Shown piece by piece: positions 21,950-31,353 of a stretch of 64,000 nt of DNA. The stretch is from Chitinophagaceae bacterium (lineage in GTDB: Bacteria > Bacteroidota > Bacteroidia > Chitinophagales > Chitinophagaceae), in contig JANPZZ010000024.1 of the NCBI GenBank assembly GCA_024707305.1, positions 93,548-157,547 on the forward strand. The letters are read 5' to 3'. Under the pieces are notes generated by a model that saw nothing but the letters and a program-made list of their open reading frames with translations, was not told the origin of the DNA and did no database searches. Every line of letters starts with the position of its first letter. Position 1 is the stretch's first letter. The position numbers and the translations under genes are program-made.

Positions 21950-22630
21950 ATGAAGTTATCTAAATATATCTTTTCATCGGTTCTCGCTGGCATGTTGTTA
22001 ACAGCATGCACACGCGACAACTACGATGCGCCTACGGCATCAATTTTTGGAAAACTAATCGACAAAGAAACGGGTGAGCCAGTAGAGCAGGATATTATCC
22101 GTGGAACGCAGATCGAATACCAGGAAGGACGTTTTACAACCAACCAGTACATGGTTGTGAAAGCAGATGGTTCATTCCGCAACGATCTCATGTTTGAAGG
22201 GACATATCGAATGGCACCTGTGCGCGGAAACTTTGAACCGCTTGAAGTGCAAGAAATAAAAGTTGCAGGACCAACAGAACATGATTTTCTGGTTACGCCT
22301 TTTCTCCGCATCAAAAACGTCAACATTTTCAAAAACGGAAATAAAGTACGTGCGTTGTTCCGAATTGAACAAACCGGATACGACAATGTATTGAAAGTTG
22401 GTTTGTTTGCCGGAGTAGACAAAGCCGTTGGAGCAAACGTGTTCCAGTCGGGCGTGGAAGTACCGGTGGGTAGCCAGGTTTCTCCAACGCAGAACTTTGT
22501 TGTTGAAATGGACATCGCCAACAATCCACAAATCAAAGCCGGTAAAACTTATTATTTCCGGGTTGGCGCTGTTATCGACGCTCCTGAAGCCAGGTTTAAC
22601 TATGCTCCGGCCGTTGAACTTTCCTTTTAA
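21950..22630 (+). CDS. DUF3823 lipoprotein
   Basis: A 226-residue lipoprotein (lipobox LTAC, Cys20) that begins DNYDAPTASIFGKLIDKETGEPV, the typical DUF3823 start with a carboxypeptidase-regulatory-like strand pattern, then a second beta domain (RIKNVNIFKNGNKVRALFRI). DUF3823 proteins follow SusD in many PULs and are thought to be surface glycan-binding proteins. It starts 10 bp after SusD. Confident on family, moderate on role. Confidence 0.85.
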   Translation: MKLSKYIFSSVLAGMLLTACTRDNYDAPTASIFGKLIDKETGEPVEQDIIRGTQIEYQEGRFTTNQYMVVKADGSFRNDLMFEGTYRMAPVRGNFEPLEVQEIKVAGPTEHDFLVTPFLRIKNVNIFKNGNKVRALFRIEQTGYDNVLKVGLFAGVDKAVGANVFQSGVEVPVGSQVSPTQNFVVEMDIANNPQIKAGKTYYFRVGAVIDAPEARFNYAPAVELSF

Positions 22631-22650
22631 CTCTTAACCAAGTAACTGAC

Positions 22651-23775
22651 ATGAAACTGAATATCACCCGGGCAACCTGTATGCTCTTTTTATTTGGAGT
22701 GCTGATGTCTGCCTGCAACAAACGTTCTTCACTTGAAGACAATACCATTCTTCCTCCTCCTGATCCGGAGATTGAAGAAGCTTTTGAACTGTCGTACTGG
22801 ATTGATCTCGACGTTCGCCATAATAACGGAAGAGGCTATTGGTTTAATGTGGCCAACCGCCCCGCGGACGTGGTGCCAACCGAAATAGAAATTGATAACA
22901 GCTGCCGCACCCTTGCGCAACTTTACAATGCCAATAAACTCTACGTAGTTTACCACAGGCAATTTGAAATTGCCCAGGCAAAAACAGTGTTGGGATACTG
23001 GAAAACAGCAGGTGCCAAATACAATGTGGAAATTGTTCCAACGGTTGTGTTGGAAAGTTATGCAACGCCAACCGCAATGAATTTCACCGATGCTGAAATT
23101 GTAGAGCTCGCAGGATGGAGCAAATCAAATGTAAATGCCAACGAGTTTGGAATTTATGACGTATATGTTCGCCAGTCTGCCGGAAGTGCGCAGGATTTGC
23201 AGTTGAGCCAGCTGAATGAAGGAGTAGATATTTCACTTGTGCGAGTGGGAATTCAACCCGGCGAACGAATGAATGCATATTTCAGCAGCGCTGTACAGGA
23301 TACCTGGTCGGCAGAATGCCAGGGTATCACCAATGAACTTTGGGAGAATCCACGCTATTACAAAGGAACGAATGTGTATGGTCGCAAATTGCTGGAACAA
23401 TGGGTGAACGAAAGAAAGAACAATGAATCACGCAAAATAATCTGGAACCTTATTCCGGTTGCGTGGGACTACGACAATCCGCTGGATCCCTTCGGATATA
23501 TTTTCCCTGGTGATGATGCTTTAATTAATGATCCGCCAATACCAGGCCGGGTTACACTCAGCAAAGACTATATTATTTCATGGTATCCTGAAGGAACCAA
23601 AAACAAATTGTTTGGCGGACTTTCTTGCGATTTACACATCCTTGAAGCCAACAGTTATGGTCGACCTGAAGCACCCACTTTTTATGATCAGCTGAGATCA
23701 TTGCAAACATATAACGGATACTACGCTGAAGTAATGAGAGAATTGGGTGAAGTGTATGGCAGCCTGAAACGTTAA
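22651..23775 (+). CDS. PUL lipoprotein of unknown family, paralogue A
   Basis: A 374-residue lipoprotein (lipobox MSAC, Cys22). I do not recognise the family. The mature part alternates predicted strands and helices like a TIM barrel: KLYVVYHRQFE, VEIVPTVVLESYA, NANEFGIYDVYVR, SLVRVGIQPGE, DTWSAECQGITNELWENP, KIIWNLIPVAWDYD, PGDDALINDPP and SCDLHILEANSYGRPE. Many Asp/Glu and Trp in conserved blocks suggest a carbohydrate-active enzyme or binding protein. About half of its residues match the next gene, so the pair is a tandem duplication. Operonic, 20 bp after DUF3823. Confidence 0.8.
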   Translation: MKLNITRATCMLFLFGVLMSACNKRSSLEDNTILPPPDPEIEEAFELSYWIDLDVRHNNGRGYWFNVANRPADVVPTEIEIDNSCRTLAQLYNANKLYVVYHRQFEIAQAKTVLGYWKTAGAKYNVEIVPTVVLESYATPTAMNFTDAEIVELAGWSKSNVNANEFGIYDVYVRQSAGSAQDLQLSQLNEGVDISLVRVGIQPGERMNAYFSSAVQDTWSAECQGITNELWENPRYYKGTNVYGRKLLEQWVNERKNNESRKIIWNLIPVAWDYDNPLDPFGYIFPGDDALINDPPIPGRVTLSKDYIISWYPEGTKNKLFGGLSCDLHILEANSYGRPEAPTFYDQLRSLQTYNGYYAEVMRELGEVYGSLKR

Positions 23776-23792
23776 TCAAAACAAATCAATCA

Positions 23793-24962
23793 ATGAAACA
23801 GCTTATAAAAATGTTGATGTGCGTTGTGACTGTTGCTGCTTTTAGCAGTTGCAACAACGCGCCCACAACAGCACCCGAAACAAAGGACGTGGCGTGGAAG
23901 GAAGGCGATTTTGAAAGATCCTACTGGATCGACATCGATCTCCGCCACAATAACGGACGTGGATACTGGCAGAATATAAACGACAGACCGGTAGATAGTC
24001 TGTCTACAGCATCTGAAATTAAAAATGCCTGCGAAGCGCTCTCCAACACATACAAAGGCAACAAAGTTTATGTAACCTGGCATCGCCAGTTTGAAACGGA
24101 AGATGCAAAAGTTGTTTTTCAGCTCTGGGAAAAATACGGAAAGGAATATGACTTGAACATTGTCCCAACAGTAGTACTTCAGTCTTATGCAAAGCAAGAG
24201 CTCTTAAACTTTTCAAATGAAGAGATTATTGATTTCGTGAAATGGAGCCTCGAAAACATCAATGCAAATGAGTTTGGTATTTATGATGTGTATATCCGCC
24301 ATCAGCCTGGCACACTGCAGGATGGACAGCTGACGGTTTTGAGAGAAGCGGTAGGTAACAAACTCATCCGTGTGGGATTACAACCCGGGGAACCATTGAG
24401 CCAGCATATGGCAGGCGGTGTGGAAGATACCTGGACAGCAGAATGCCAGGGCCTGACAAATGAGCTGTGGGAAAACCCTGTTGTCGTGAACGGCACTGAC
24501 AATTATGGCAGAAAACTTTTGCATGAGTGGATCATGGAACGCATCAACGGTGAGGAAAGAAGAATAGTTTGGGATATGATTCCCGTTGCCTGGGATTATG
24601 ATGAGCCTGTTGATTCGCTCGGATATGTTTGCCCCGGCGATGACGCACTGATCAACGATCCTCCCATGAAGGGCCGTATTGAATTATGTGATCAGTATAT
24701 CGCAAAATGGTACAAAGAGAATAATGCAGAGTCAAAATTCTTTGGTTATTCCTGCGACCTGCACATTCTTGAAGCAAATAGTTATGGCCGCCCCGAGCGC
24801 CCCAGCTTTTATCAGCAATTGAAATCCGGAAATCCTTATCGCGGCTATTTCGCAGAAGGTATGGATGAAATCGCATCCGTGTACGCGAAATACATTGGTA
24901 AAAAACTGCCACAGGTGATGAAACTGAGTCTTGATAAAAAGAAAGTAGAAGAAAGTAAGTAG
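23793..24962 (+). CDS. PUL lipoprotein of unknown family, paralogue B
   Basis: A 389-residue lipoprotein (lipobox SSC, Cys20), tandem paralogue of the preceding gene. Shared blocks are SYWIDIDLRHNNGRGYW, NANEFGIYDVYIR, DTWTAECQGLTNELWENP, PVAWDYD, PGDDALINDPP and SCDLHILEANSYGRPE. Acidic residues in these blocks are invariant between the copies, whereas the linkers differ, which fits a retained enzymatic or binding site. The C-terminus has an extra lysine-rich tail (LDKKKVEESK) absent from copy A. Starts 17 bp after copy A. Family not recognised. Confidence 0.8.
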   Translation: MKQLIKMLMCVVTVAAFSSCNNAPTTAPETKDVAWKEGDFERSYWIDIDLRHNNGRGYWQNINDRPVDSLSTASEIKNACEALSNTYKGNKVYVTWHRQFETEDAKVVFQLWEKYGKEYDLNIVPTVVLQSYAKQELLNFSNEEIIDFVKWSLENINANEFGIYDVYIRHQPGTLQDGQLTVLREAVGNKLIRVGLQPGEPLSQHMAGGVEDTWTAECQGLTNELWENPVVVNGTDNYGRKLLHEWIMERINGEERRIVWDMIPVAWDYDEPVDSLGYVCPGDDALINDPPMKGRIELCDQYIAKWYKENNAESKFFGYSCDLHILEANSYGRPERPSFYQQLKSGNPYRGYFAEGMDEIASVYAKYIGKKLPQVMKLSLDKKKVEESK

Positions 24963-25020
24963 AAAATAGTTCAGCAGAATAGAGCTCAGCTAAAATCTTT
25001 GCATCATTTAATCAGAAGGC

Positions 25021-27204
25021 ATGAAGAAATTAAATTTTATAAAAAATTATAACAAAAGAAACCTCCCCATGAAGTCCTGGTTATTGGGTGTATTTGGCAT
25101 GTTTCTTTGTTTCGCAGCCACCGCCCAGACTTCATTCTCATTTTGCGGGCCGGAAACAAATGATTTGTATCAGCAACTGAAACAGGAGAACTTTTCCGTT
25201 ACGAGATATAATTCAGTGAGCGAAGCGATACAGCAAACGCCAAAAGGCAAATCTATCATTGTAGTTGCTTCACGATATCCGCAGGCACGCACCGCTATTT
25301 CTGCTGCGGATTATACCAATGCAAGAAAAAAGAAGATCAGGTTATACGTAGAATATCCTTCTTTTATTCCAGGATATAAACTACCCGACACAACGCACTA
25401 CAATAAACTGGAAAGAGGTGTTGTTTTTAATTCTTTCTTCGGAAAGAGTTTGCCGGCGATGAGTATCGTGGGTGCGAACGGCGTGTATCTAATTGATCTG
25501 CCTGTTAAAAATCCAATTCTTGTAAATGCAAAAATAGCAGGGTTCGATCATGCGCAATTTGGTTTGGCAAACACGCCATATCATTCGCTTTTATTCCAAC
25601 AGGACAATGCATTGATTGCAACCACATCGCTCTCCAATTACAAAACTGGTCGCTTTGGTCCATCTGCATCCTGGAAGATTGTGTGGGAGAAGATGTTGAC
25701 ATGGTTGAATAATGATAAACCTGTTGCATTGAATGCGTTCAGCCAGGACCCTCTACCCATGTATCAGAAAGACGAACCCTTACCTGCGAATGCTGGCAAA
25801 ACAGCGGTAGCAAAAGGTGCTGACTGGTTATGGAAAGCACGTTTGTTTATCCATCCTTCATGGGAAGAAGAACAAATGCAGCAATACCAGCCGAAAAATG
25901 GTGACCCGAACCTGTTTTTTGGTCCTCCCATTTCAGCTGATATGTTACAGGGCGATGGAAGCCGTGGTATCATGGAAGGACATGGTTCAACCATTTACCA
26001 CGATGGTACACAGGACTACCGCTATTTTATCCGGGCTGATGTTCAGGGTGAGTCTGCTTTCCTGCTGGCTACGGCCGGAAAACTGCTTGGTCGTACACAA
26101 TTCAACGAAACAGCGGAGAAGTTACTTGACTATTTATTCTATACTTCAGGATTCAGGGGTGCTGCGCGCAACAACAAGGACAGTTCTTCTTATGGATTGA
26201 TTAGTTGGGCGAATACTCACCCCGGTACGTTCTTCAACGACGACAATGCACGTTGTATTCTTGGAGCGATTGGCGCCAGCTCTTTTATGGATAATGAACG
26301 CTGGAATAAATTTATTACTGAAAACATTCTCGCCAATTTCCGCACATCGAGCAAGCAGGGATTCCAGGGAAATGCACTCGATCAGCGTGACATTGAAAAG
26401 AATGGCTGGAAGTTTTATTATGATCGCGATTTTGTAAACCTCCATCCGCATTTTGAATCATGGATGTGGGCCTGTTATCTCTGGCTTTACGACAAAACGA
26501 AATTCCAGCCATTATTAGATAAAGCAAAAACAGGTATTCGTCTGATGATGGATGCATATCCTGAGAAATGGAAAACACAAAACGGAACACAGCAGGAGCG
26601 TGCACGTATGGTATTGCCACTTGCATGGCTGGTACGTATCGAAAACACAGCTGAGCATCGCAAATGGCTGGATGATGTGGTAAGCAAATTGCTGGAATAC
26701 CAGGAAAGTTTCGGTGCGATTCGCGAAGAGCTGGGAAGTGAAAGTTCAGATACACACAAAATCCTTGTTACATCAAATGATGCATATGGAAAAAATGAAG
26801 CATCACTGATTGCGGTGAATGGTGATCCCGTTGCCGACATGTTGTACACCTGCAACTTCTTCTACTTTGGTTTGAATGAAGCTGCACATGCTACTGGTAA
26901 TCCAAAATATTTCAAAGCGCTTGACAGTCTTTCTGATTTCCTGATTCGTATTCAATCAAACAGTCAAAAGCACCAGGATCTGGATGGTGCATGGTTCCGT
27001 GCATTCGATTTTGGAAGATGGGACTACTGGGCGTCGAATGCTGATAACGGTTGGGGTGCATGGTCAACGCTTACCGGTTGGATACAATCATGGATCGTGG
27101 GCACCAATGTGCTTTGGCAAAACAAACAGAGCTATTGGGATGCCACCAAAAACATGGATATGAAAAAATCTCTCGAAGAATCTTTATGGATGTTAAAAAA
27201 ATAA
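25021..27204 (+). CDS. Secreted six-hairpin-type glycosidase candidate
   Basis: A 727-residue protein with a signal sequence (hydrophobic core KSWLLGVFGMFLCFAATAQ). ATG 25021 is preceded by AGAAGG; an internal ATG at 25069 would give a shorter and more classical signal peptide. Residues about 40-250 look like an alpha/beta domain (GKSIIVVASRYPQA, ILVNAKIAGFDHAQFGL). The rest is helical, in the manner of (alpha/alpha)6 glycoside hydrolases: RYFIRADVQGESAFLLATAGKLL, DNARCILGAIGASSF, DFVNLHPHFESWMWACYLWL. No GH family could be assigned by eye. Probably trims the imported glycan in the periplasm or at the surface. Confidence 0.65.
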   Translation: MKKLNFIKNYNKRNLPMKSWLLGVFGMFLCFAATAQTSFSFCGPETNDLYQQLKQENFSVTRYNSVSEAIQQTPKGKSIIVVASRYPQARTAISAADYTNARKKKIRLYVEYPSFIPGYKLPDTTHYNKLERGVVFNSFFGKSLPAMSIVGANGVYLIDLPVKNPILVNAKIAGFDHAQFGLANTPYHSLLFQQDNALIATTSLSNYKTGRFGPSASWKIVWEKMLTWLNNDKPVALNAFSQDPLPMYQKDEPLPANAGKTAVAKGADWLWKARLFIHPSWEEEQMQQYQPKNGDPNLFFGPPISADMLQGDGSRGIMEGHGSTIYHDGTQDYRYFIRADVQGESAFLLATAGKLLGRTQFNETAEKLLDYLFYTSGFRGAARNNKDSSSYGLISWANTHPGTFFNDDNARCILGAIGASSFMDNERWNKFITENILANFRTSSKQGFQGNALDQRDIEKNGWKFYYDRDFVNLHPHFESWMWACYLWLYDKTKFQPLLDKAKTGIRLMMDAYPEKWKTQNGTQQERARMVLPLAWLVRIENTAEHRKWLDDVVSKLLEYQESFGAIREELGSESSDTHKILVTSNDAYGKNEASLIAVNGDPVADMLYTCNFFYFGLNEAAHATGNPKYFKALDSLSDFLIRIQSNSQKHQDLDGAWFRAFDFGRWDYWASNADNGWGAWSTLTGWIQSWIVGTNVLWQNKQSYWDATKNMDMKKSLEESLWMLKK

Positions 27205-27214
27205 ACGAAGCTGC

Positions 27215-28714
27215 ATGAAACGTTCTATTATTTTCCTGCTGACCAGCGCCACAATAATCCTGGCAGCATGTACCAAAACAAAAGATGACGAAGGCACTAA
27301 AACAACGCCCTTCCATGGAACATCCATTAAAGGTATTGTTGCTTTTGTTGACAATAGCCCCGCGGCAAACGATACTTTATCGGTTTCGTTTAGCGAAGTG
27401 GGTGATACCATCATTCTTACAACTATTCCACGCCCTATTGGTGCTGAGGAGGTTGATATTTCACGCGTGACAGTAGAGATTGAACCCGATAAAGGTGCAA
27501 CGTTGAATCCAACAACACCTGCGGTATTCGACTTAACGCAGGTGCGTGAAGTAACCATGACAGCTGAAGACGGAACAGCTCGTATCTACAAACTGAAAGC
27601 AGTGATTGCTGAACCTTTTTCAGTATATCCTAAATATACAGCAACGGTTACGCAGCTCTGGAGTAAAAACGGAACCGAAATGCAGCTGGTATTTCCCGGA
27701 ACCGGAAAAGGTATGACGGTAGTGGGCGATCATTTACTGCTTCTTGATAACACGATCGACAAACACGCATCAGCAGCCATCCGTTTGTATGATAAGATGA
27801 CAGGTGCGTTTGTTAAAAATATTTCCTTCTATGAGGGTGGCTGGGTTGACCCGCGTTCTTATTCATGGAACCTTGAAACCGACGACTACGATCATATGGT
27901 AATGGGCCGACTGAATTCCGGTGGTGCTGGTTTTATGCTGGATTATTACAGTGGACTAGAAGCGGTTCCATATATCATGCTCAATAGCACTGCCGGTGCA
28001 GACCTTCCTGATAACACCGGAAAGCGTATGTCGGTTGTAGGAAACTTTGCATCAGGCAAGGCCTATGTTTATGCCACTGCTGCACATTTCTTTGGTGCTG
28101 CAAAACAGGCACCACAATATGCGATGTGGGAGTTTAACAATGGTGTTCCCGCTAATTCACGTCCAACCGTATTCAGTTATGCCGGTGCGGGTACTGGCTG
28201 GTATAATGCAGTGGTACAACGTGCCTCGGTGGATGACAATAAACTCTATGTAAGCTGGGTGAATGAAGACGGGTATCCTTCTGATCCATTTGATACCTGG
28301 TCTACATTACATCGTATCAATTTCCATGTATTTACACCGGGTGGGGCGGTAGCAACACAAGTGGTAAATCCTGAAAACTTCGGATATCGTTTGCTGGACA
28401 CGAAAGTATTCACTTTGAAAGAAGGAACTTTTATGGCTATGTTGGAGCAATCCTATTCAACATTGGGTTCGATGAAGTTGAATATGTTTAACCTTACTGA
28501 TCCAGGCGATTATTCCAAAGCACCAGGTGCTGCTGATTACAATTCATTCCGCATTTTCTCATCACCTGAGTCTCCGGCAACATCTAATGATGGTCGATAC
28601 GGGCATGTAGCTGTGTCGAAAATTTCAGACGACGAAGCCATTGTATATGCTTATTATCCTAACCCTGATGCCTCGCAGGCGAGGGTTGTGGCCTATAAAA
28701 TTGAAATCGAATAA
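27215..28714 (+). CDS. DUF5018 lipoprotein, surface glycan-binding candidate
   Basis: A 499-residue lipoprotein (lipobox LAAC, Cys19). The N-terminal Ig-like part (SIKGIVAFVDNSPAANDTLS ... VREVTMTAEDGTARIYKLK) fits DUF5018; the C-terminal part repeats strands of beta-propeller type (KGMTVVGDHLLLLDNT, KRMSVVGNFASGKAYVYAT, YGHVAVSKISDDEAIVYAYY). DUF5018 proteins occur in PULs and are taken as accessory surface binding proteins. Starts 10 bp after the preceding gene, intact frame. Confidence 0.75.
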   Translation: MKRSIIFLLTSATIILAACTKTKDDEGTKTTPFHGTSIKGIVAFVDNSPAANDTLSVSFSEVGDTIILTTIPRPIGAEEVDISRVTVEIEPDKGATLNPTTPAVFDLTQVREVTMTAEDGTARIYKLKAVIAEPFSVYPKYTATVTQLWSKNGTEMQLVFPGTGKGMTVVGDHLLLLDNTIDKHASAAIRLYDKMTGAFVKNISFYEGGWVDPRSYSWNLETDDYDHMVMGRLNSGGAGFMLDYYSGLEAVPYIMLNSTAGADLPDNTGKRMSVVGNFASGKAYVYATAAHFFGAAKQAPQYAMWEFNNGVPANSRPTVFSYAGAGTGWYNAVVQRASVDDNKLYVSWVNEDGYPSDPFDTWSTLHRINFHVFTPGGAVATQVVNPENFGYRLLDTKVFTLKEGTFMAMLEQSYSTLGSMKLNMFNLTDPGDYSKAPGAADYNSFRIFSSPESPATSNDGRYGHVAVSKISDDEAIVYAYYPNPDASQARVVAYKIEIE

Positions 28715-28726
28715 ACCTGACGAAGG

Positions 28727-30137
28727 ATGAATGTTACCCTGTGTAAAAAATTTGTGTTGATTGCTGTGTTTGCGTCGTTATTTACAACGGTGCAGGCACA
28801 AAAATCAGATCCACATCTTACGCTCATACCTCCTGGTATGATCACGAATAAGGTGAATCTTGATATTCGGGCTGGTATCAGCAATACTTCAACGAAAGAT
28901 CAAAGTTGGGATGTTGAGATTTATGTTGACAAAATCAATAAACGTTCACGTATTCTCAAACAGAAACATTGGATAGCAGCGGGTAAAACGCTGGAGGTAA
29001 AGCATGTTTTGCCTAAAGGCTCGTTGTTGGGATCGCACAAGATTATCCTAAAAGCTTCTCGAAAAGGTAATAAGTATATAAAAACTAAAACAGTTGAAGT
29101 AGTTGCTTCCGATATCCGTTCCACGCAAACCATTGATGGTGCATGGGCAGGTATTTATCACTGGAGTGAGATAGAAGGAAAAACACTGGAATCCCGACAT
29201 CAAAAAACTGACAGATGATCAGTGGAAGGAAATGATGAAAGGAATGAAAAAGGTGAATATGGATATGGTGGTGATACAGGAAGTATTTCGCAATGACGCA
29301 TATGCAGGAAAGAATTCGTTGACTGTTGAAAACTATCCCGGAAAAGCATTTTATCCTTCGCAATTGTATCCCGGGCGAATGGATATTACTGCAAAAAGAT
29401 CCGGTGGAAGCAATGTTATCTGCAGCTGATGAATATGGCATGCATGTGTGGATGGGGGTCGGATTATTTGCCTGGTTTGATTTCTCTCCGGCTTCGCTGG
29501 AATGGCATAAAATAGTAGCGCAGGAGTTGTGGGATAAATATGGACATCATCCTTCGTTTTACGGTTTTTATGTTTCTGAAGAAATGGGCGGAAGTCTCGA
29601 CAACTGGGAAACCACAAAAGAGATGCAACAGTTCCGCAAAAAGAAATGGTGCATTTTTTTAAAGAGTTTAAAGACTACTGTCGTTCCATAGCCCCTGGCC
29701 GGCCGGTGATGCTGGCGACCAATAGCATGGAGGTGCCAAAAGGGGCCGATACATATCCCGAGTTGCTGAAATATCTCGACGTGTTATGTCCTTTCGGATT
29801 TGCACGTATGCCTGATACCGATATCACAGGTAAAGAGGCAGCAGATATGCTTCAAAAATTTTGCGACGACGCGGGTTCACACCTTTGGTTCGATCTTGAA
29901 TCATTTCTTTTCAATGATGATACCTCACTCTATCCCCGCGATTTTGATGGTATCATCAATGACTTGCGCCTCTTCAGCAATTTTGAAAAAATACTATGCT
30001 ATCAGTTTCCCGGCGTATTCAGTGATCCCGAAGCGAGTTTTCGCGTAGGCGATCCACGAGCAATACCTCTTTACAATAAATACAAAGAATACCAGGAAAA
30101 GCAGCGTCTACAGTTAAAAAACAAAACAAAAAAATAA
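28727..30137 (+). CDS. DUF4434 secreted glycosidase-like protein, three frame breaks
   Basis: Signal peptide residues 1-25, a short Ig-like domain ([26 protein letters not shown]), then a DUF4434 TIM-barrel region: [91 protein letters not shown] and [11 protein letters not shown]. The Glu in SEE and in LES sit where barrel enzymes carry catalytic acids. Breaks lie in A5 runs at 29179-29183, 29393-29397 (extra A each) and 29638-29642 (one A missing); the corrected protein has about 469 residues. Last extracytoplasmic enzyme candidate of the operon. Confidence 0.82.
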
Positions 30138-30160
30138 AGAAGTTTCAAAAGTATTATTTG

Positions 30161-31352
30161 ATGAAAATTGACCAGTATATACAGCAGTATAAAAGTAATT
30201 TGCTTGATGATGTAATCCCTTTTTGGGTAAAGAATTCAATCGATCGTGAACAGGGAGGTTTTTTCACTTCACTGACCCGCGAGGGCGAAGTATTTGACAC
30301 AGATAAATTCATTTGGTTGCAGGCGCGCCAGGTTTGGACATTCTCTATGCTGTACAACCGCGTGGAAGCAAAAAAAGGAATGGCTCGATATTGCCATTCA
30401 TGGTGCAGAGTTCCTGAAAAAACATGGAAGAGATGCCGATGGTAACTGGTTTTTCTCACTCGATCAAAGCGGCGCTCCACTGATTCAGCCGTATAATATT
30501 TTTTCAGACTGCTTTGCAGCGATGGCGTTTGGACAATTGTCGCAAGCATCGGGTATAAAAGAATACGGAGAAATTGCATACCAGACTTTTAATAACATTC
30601 TTGCAAAACAGGATAATCCCAAAGGCATTTACACGAAAAATTTTCCAGGCACAAGGCCATTGAAAAGTTTTTCACTGCCAATGATCCTTTCCAACCTCGT
30701 TTTGGAAATTGAACATCTGCTTCCGGCAAGCCTTGTGGAAGAAACAATCGACAAAGCGATTCATGAAGTGATGGAAGTTTTTTATCAGTCAGACATTAAT
30801 CTGATTGTTGAAGCTGTGAAGCCGGATGGATCTATGTCTGATACATACGAAGGACGCGTGATCAACCCTGGTCATGGCCTCGAAGCATTGTGGTTTATTA
30901 TGGAACTGGCTGTTCGTCGCAATGATTCAGCATTGATTGAAAAAGCTACCGGTATTGCTTTGAATATTCTGGAGTATGGATGGGATCAAGAGCGCGGTGG
31001 AATTTTTTACTTCCTCGATCGTTTGGGAAAACCACCATTGCAATTGGAGTGGGATCAAAAACTTTGGTGGGTACATGCAGAAGCAATAGTTTGTATGCTG
31101 AAAGCATATCAGTATACTGGCAACGAACAATGCTGGAACTGGTTTAAGAAACTGCACAATTATTCATTCAAACATTTTGCCGACGCCGAATATGGCGAAT
31201 GGTTTGGATACCTGAATCGCGAGGGTGAAGTACTATTGCCGCTCAAAGGCGGAAAATGGAAAGGTTGTTTCCATGTGCCCCGCAGTTTGTTCCAGGCATG
31301 GAAGTCATTAGAAGTAATTCAACAAAAGGAAGTAGCGAAACAAACCGTATAA
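30161..31352 (+). CDS. N-acylglucosamine 2-epimerase (AGE) family sugar epimerase, one frame break
   Basis: A cytoplasmic (alpha/alpha)6-barrel epimerase of about 396 residues: [52 protein letters not shown] and [15 protein letters not shown] include the conserved active-site Arg and His blocks of AGE enzymes, which epimerise a hexose or N-acetylhexosamine at C2. The frame breaks in the A7 run at 30370-30376; with six A it reads [19 protein letters not shown]. It could be an N-acylglucosamine 2-epimerase, a cellobiose 2-epimerase or a mannose isomerase; sequence alone does not settle this. It lies 1 bp before the transporter gene. Confidence 0.88.
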
Positions 31353-31353
31353 C

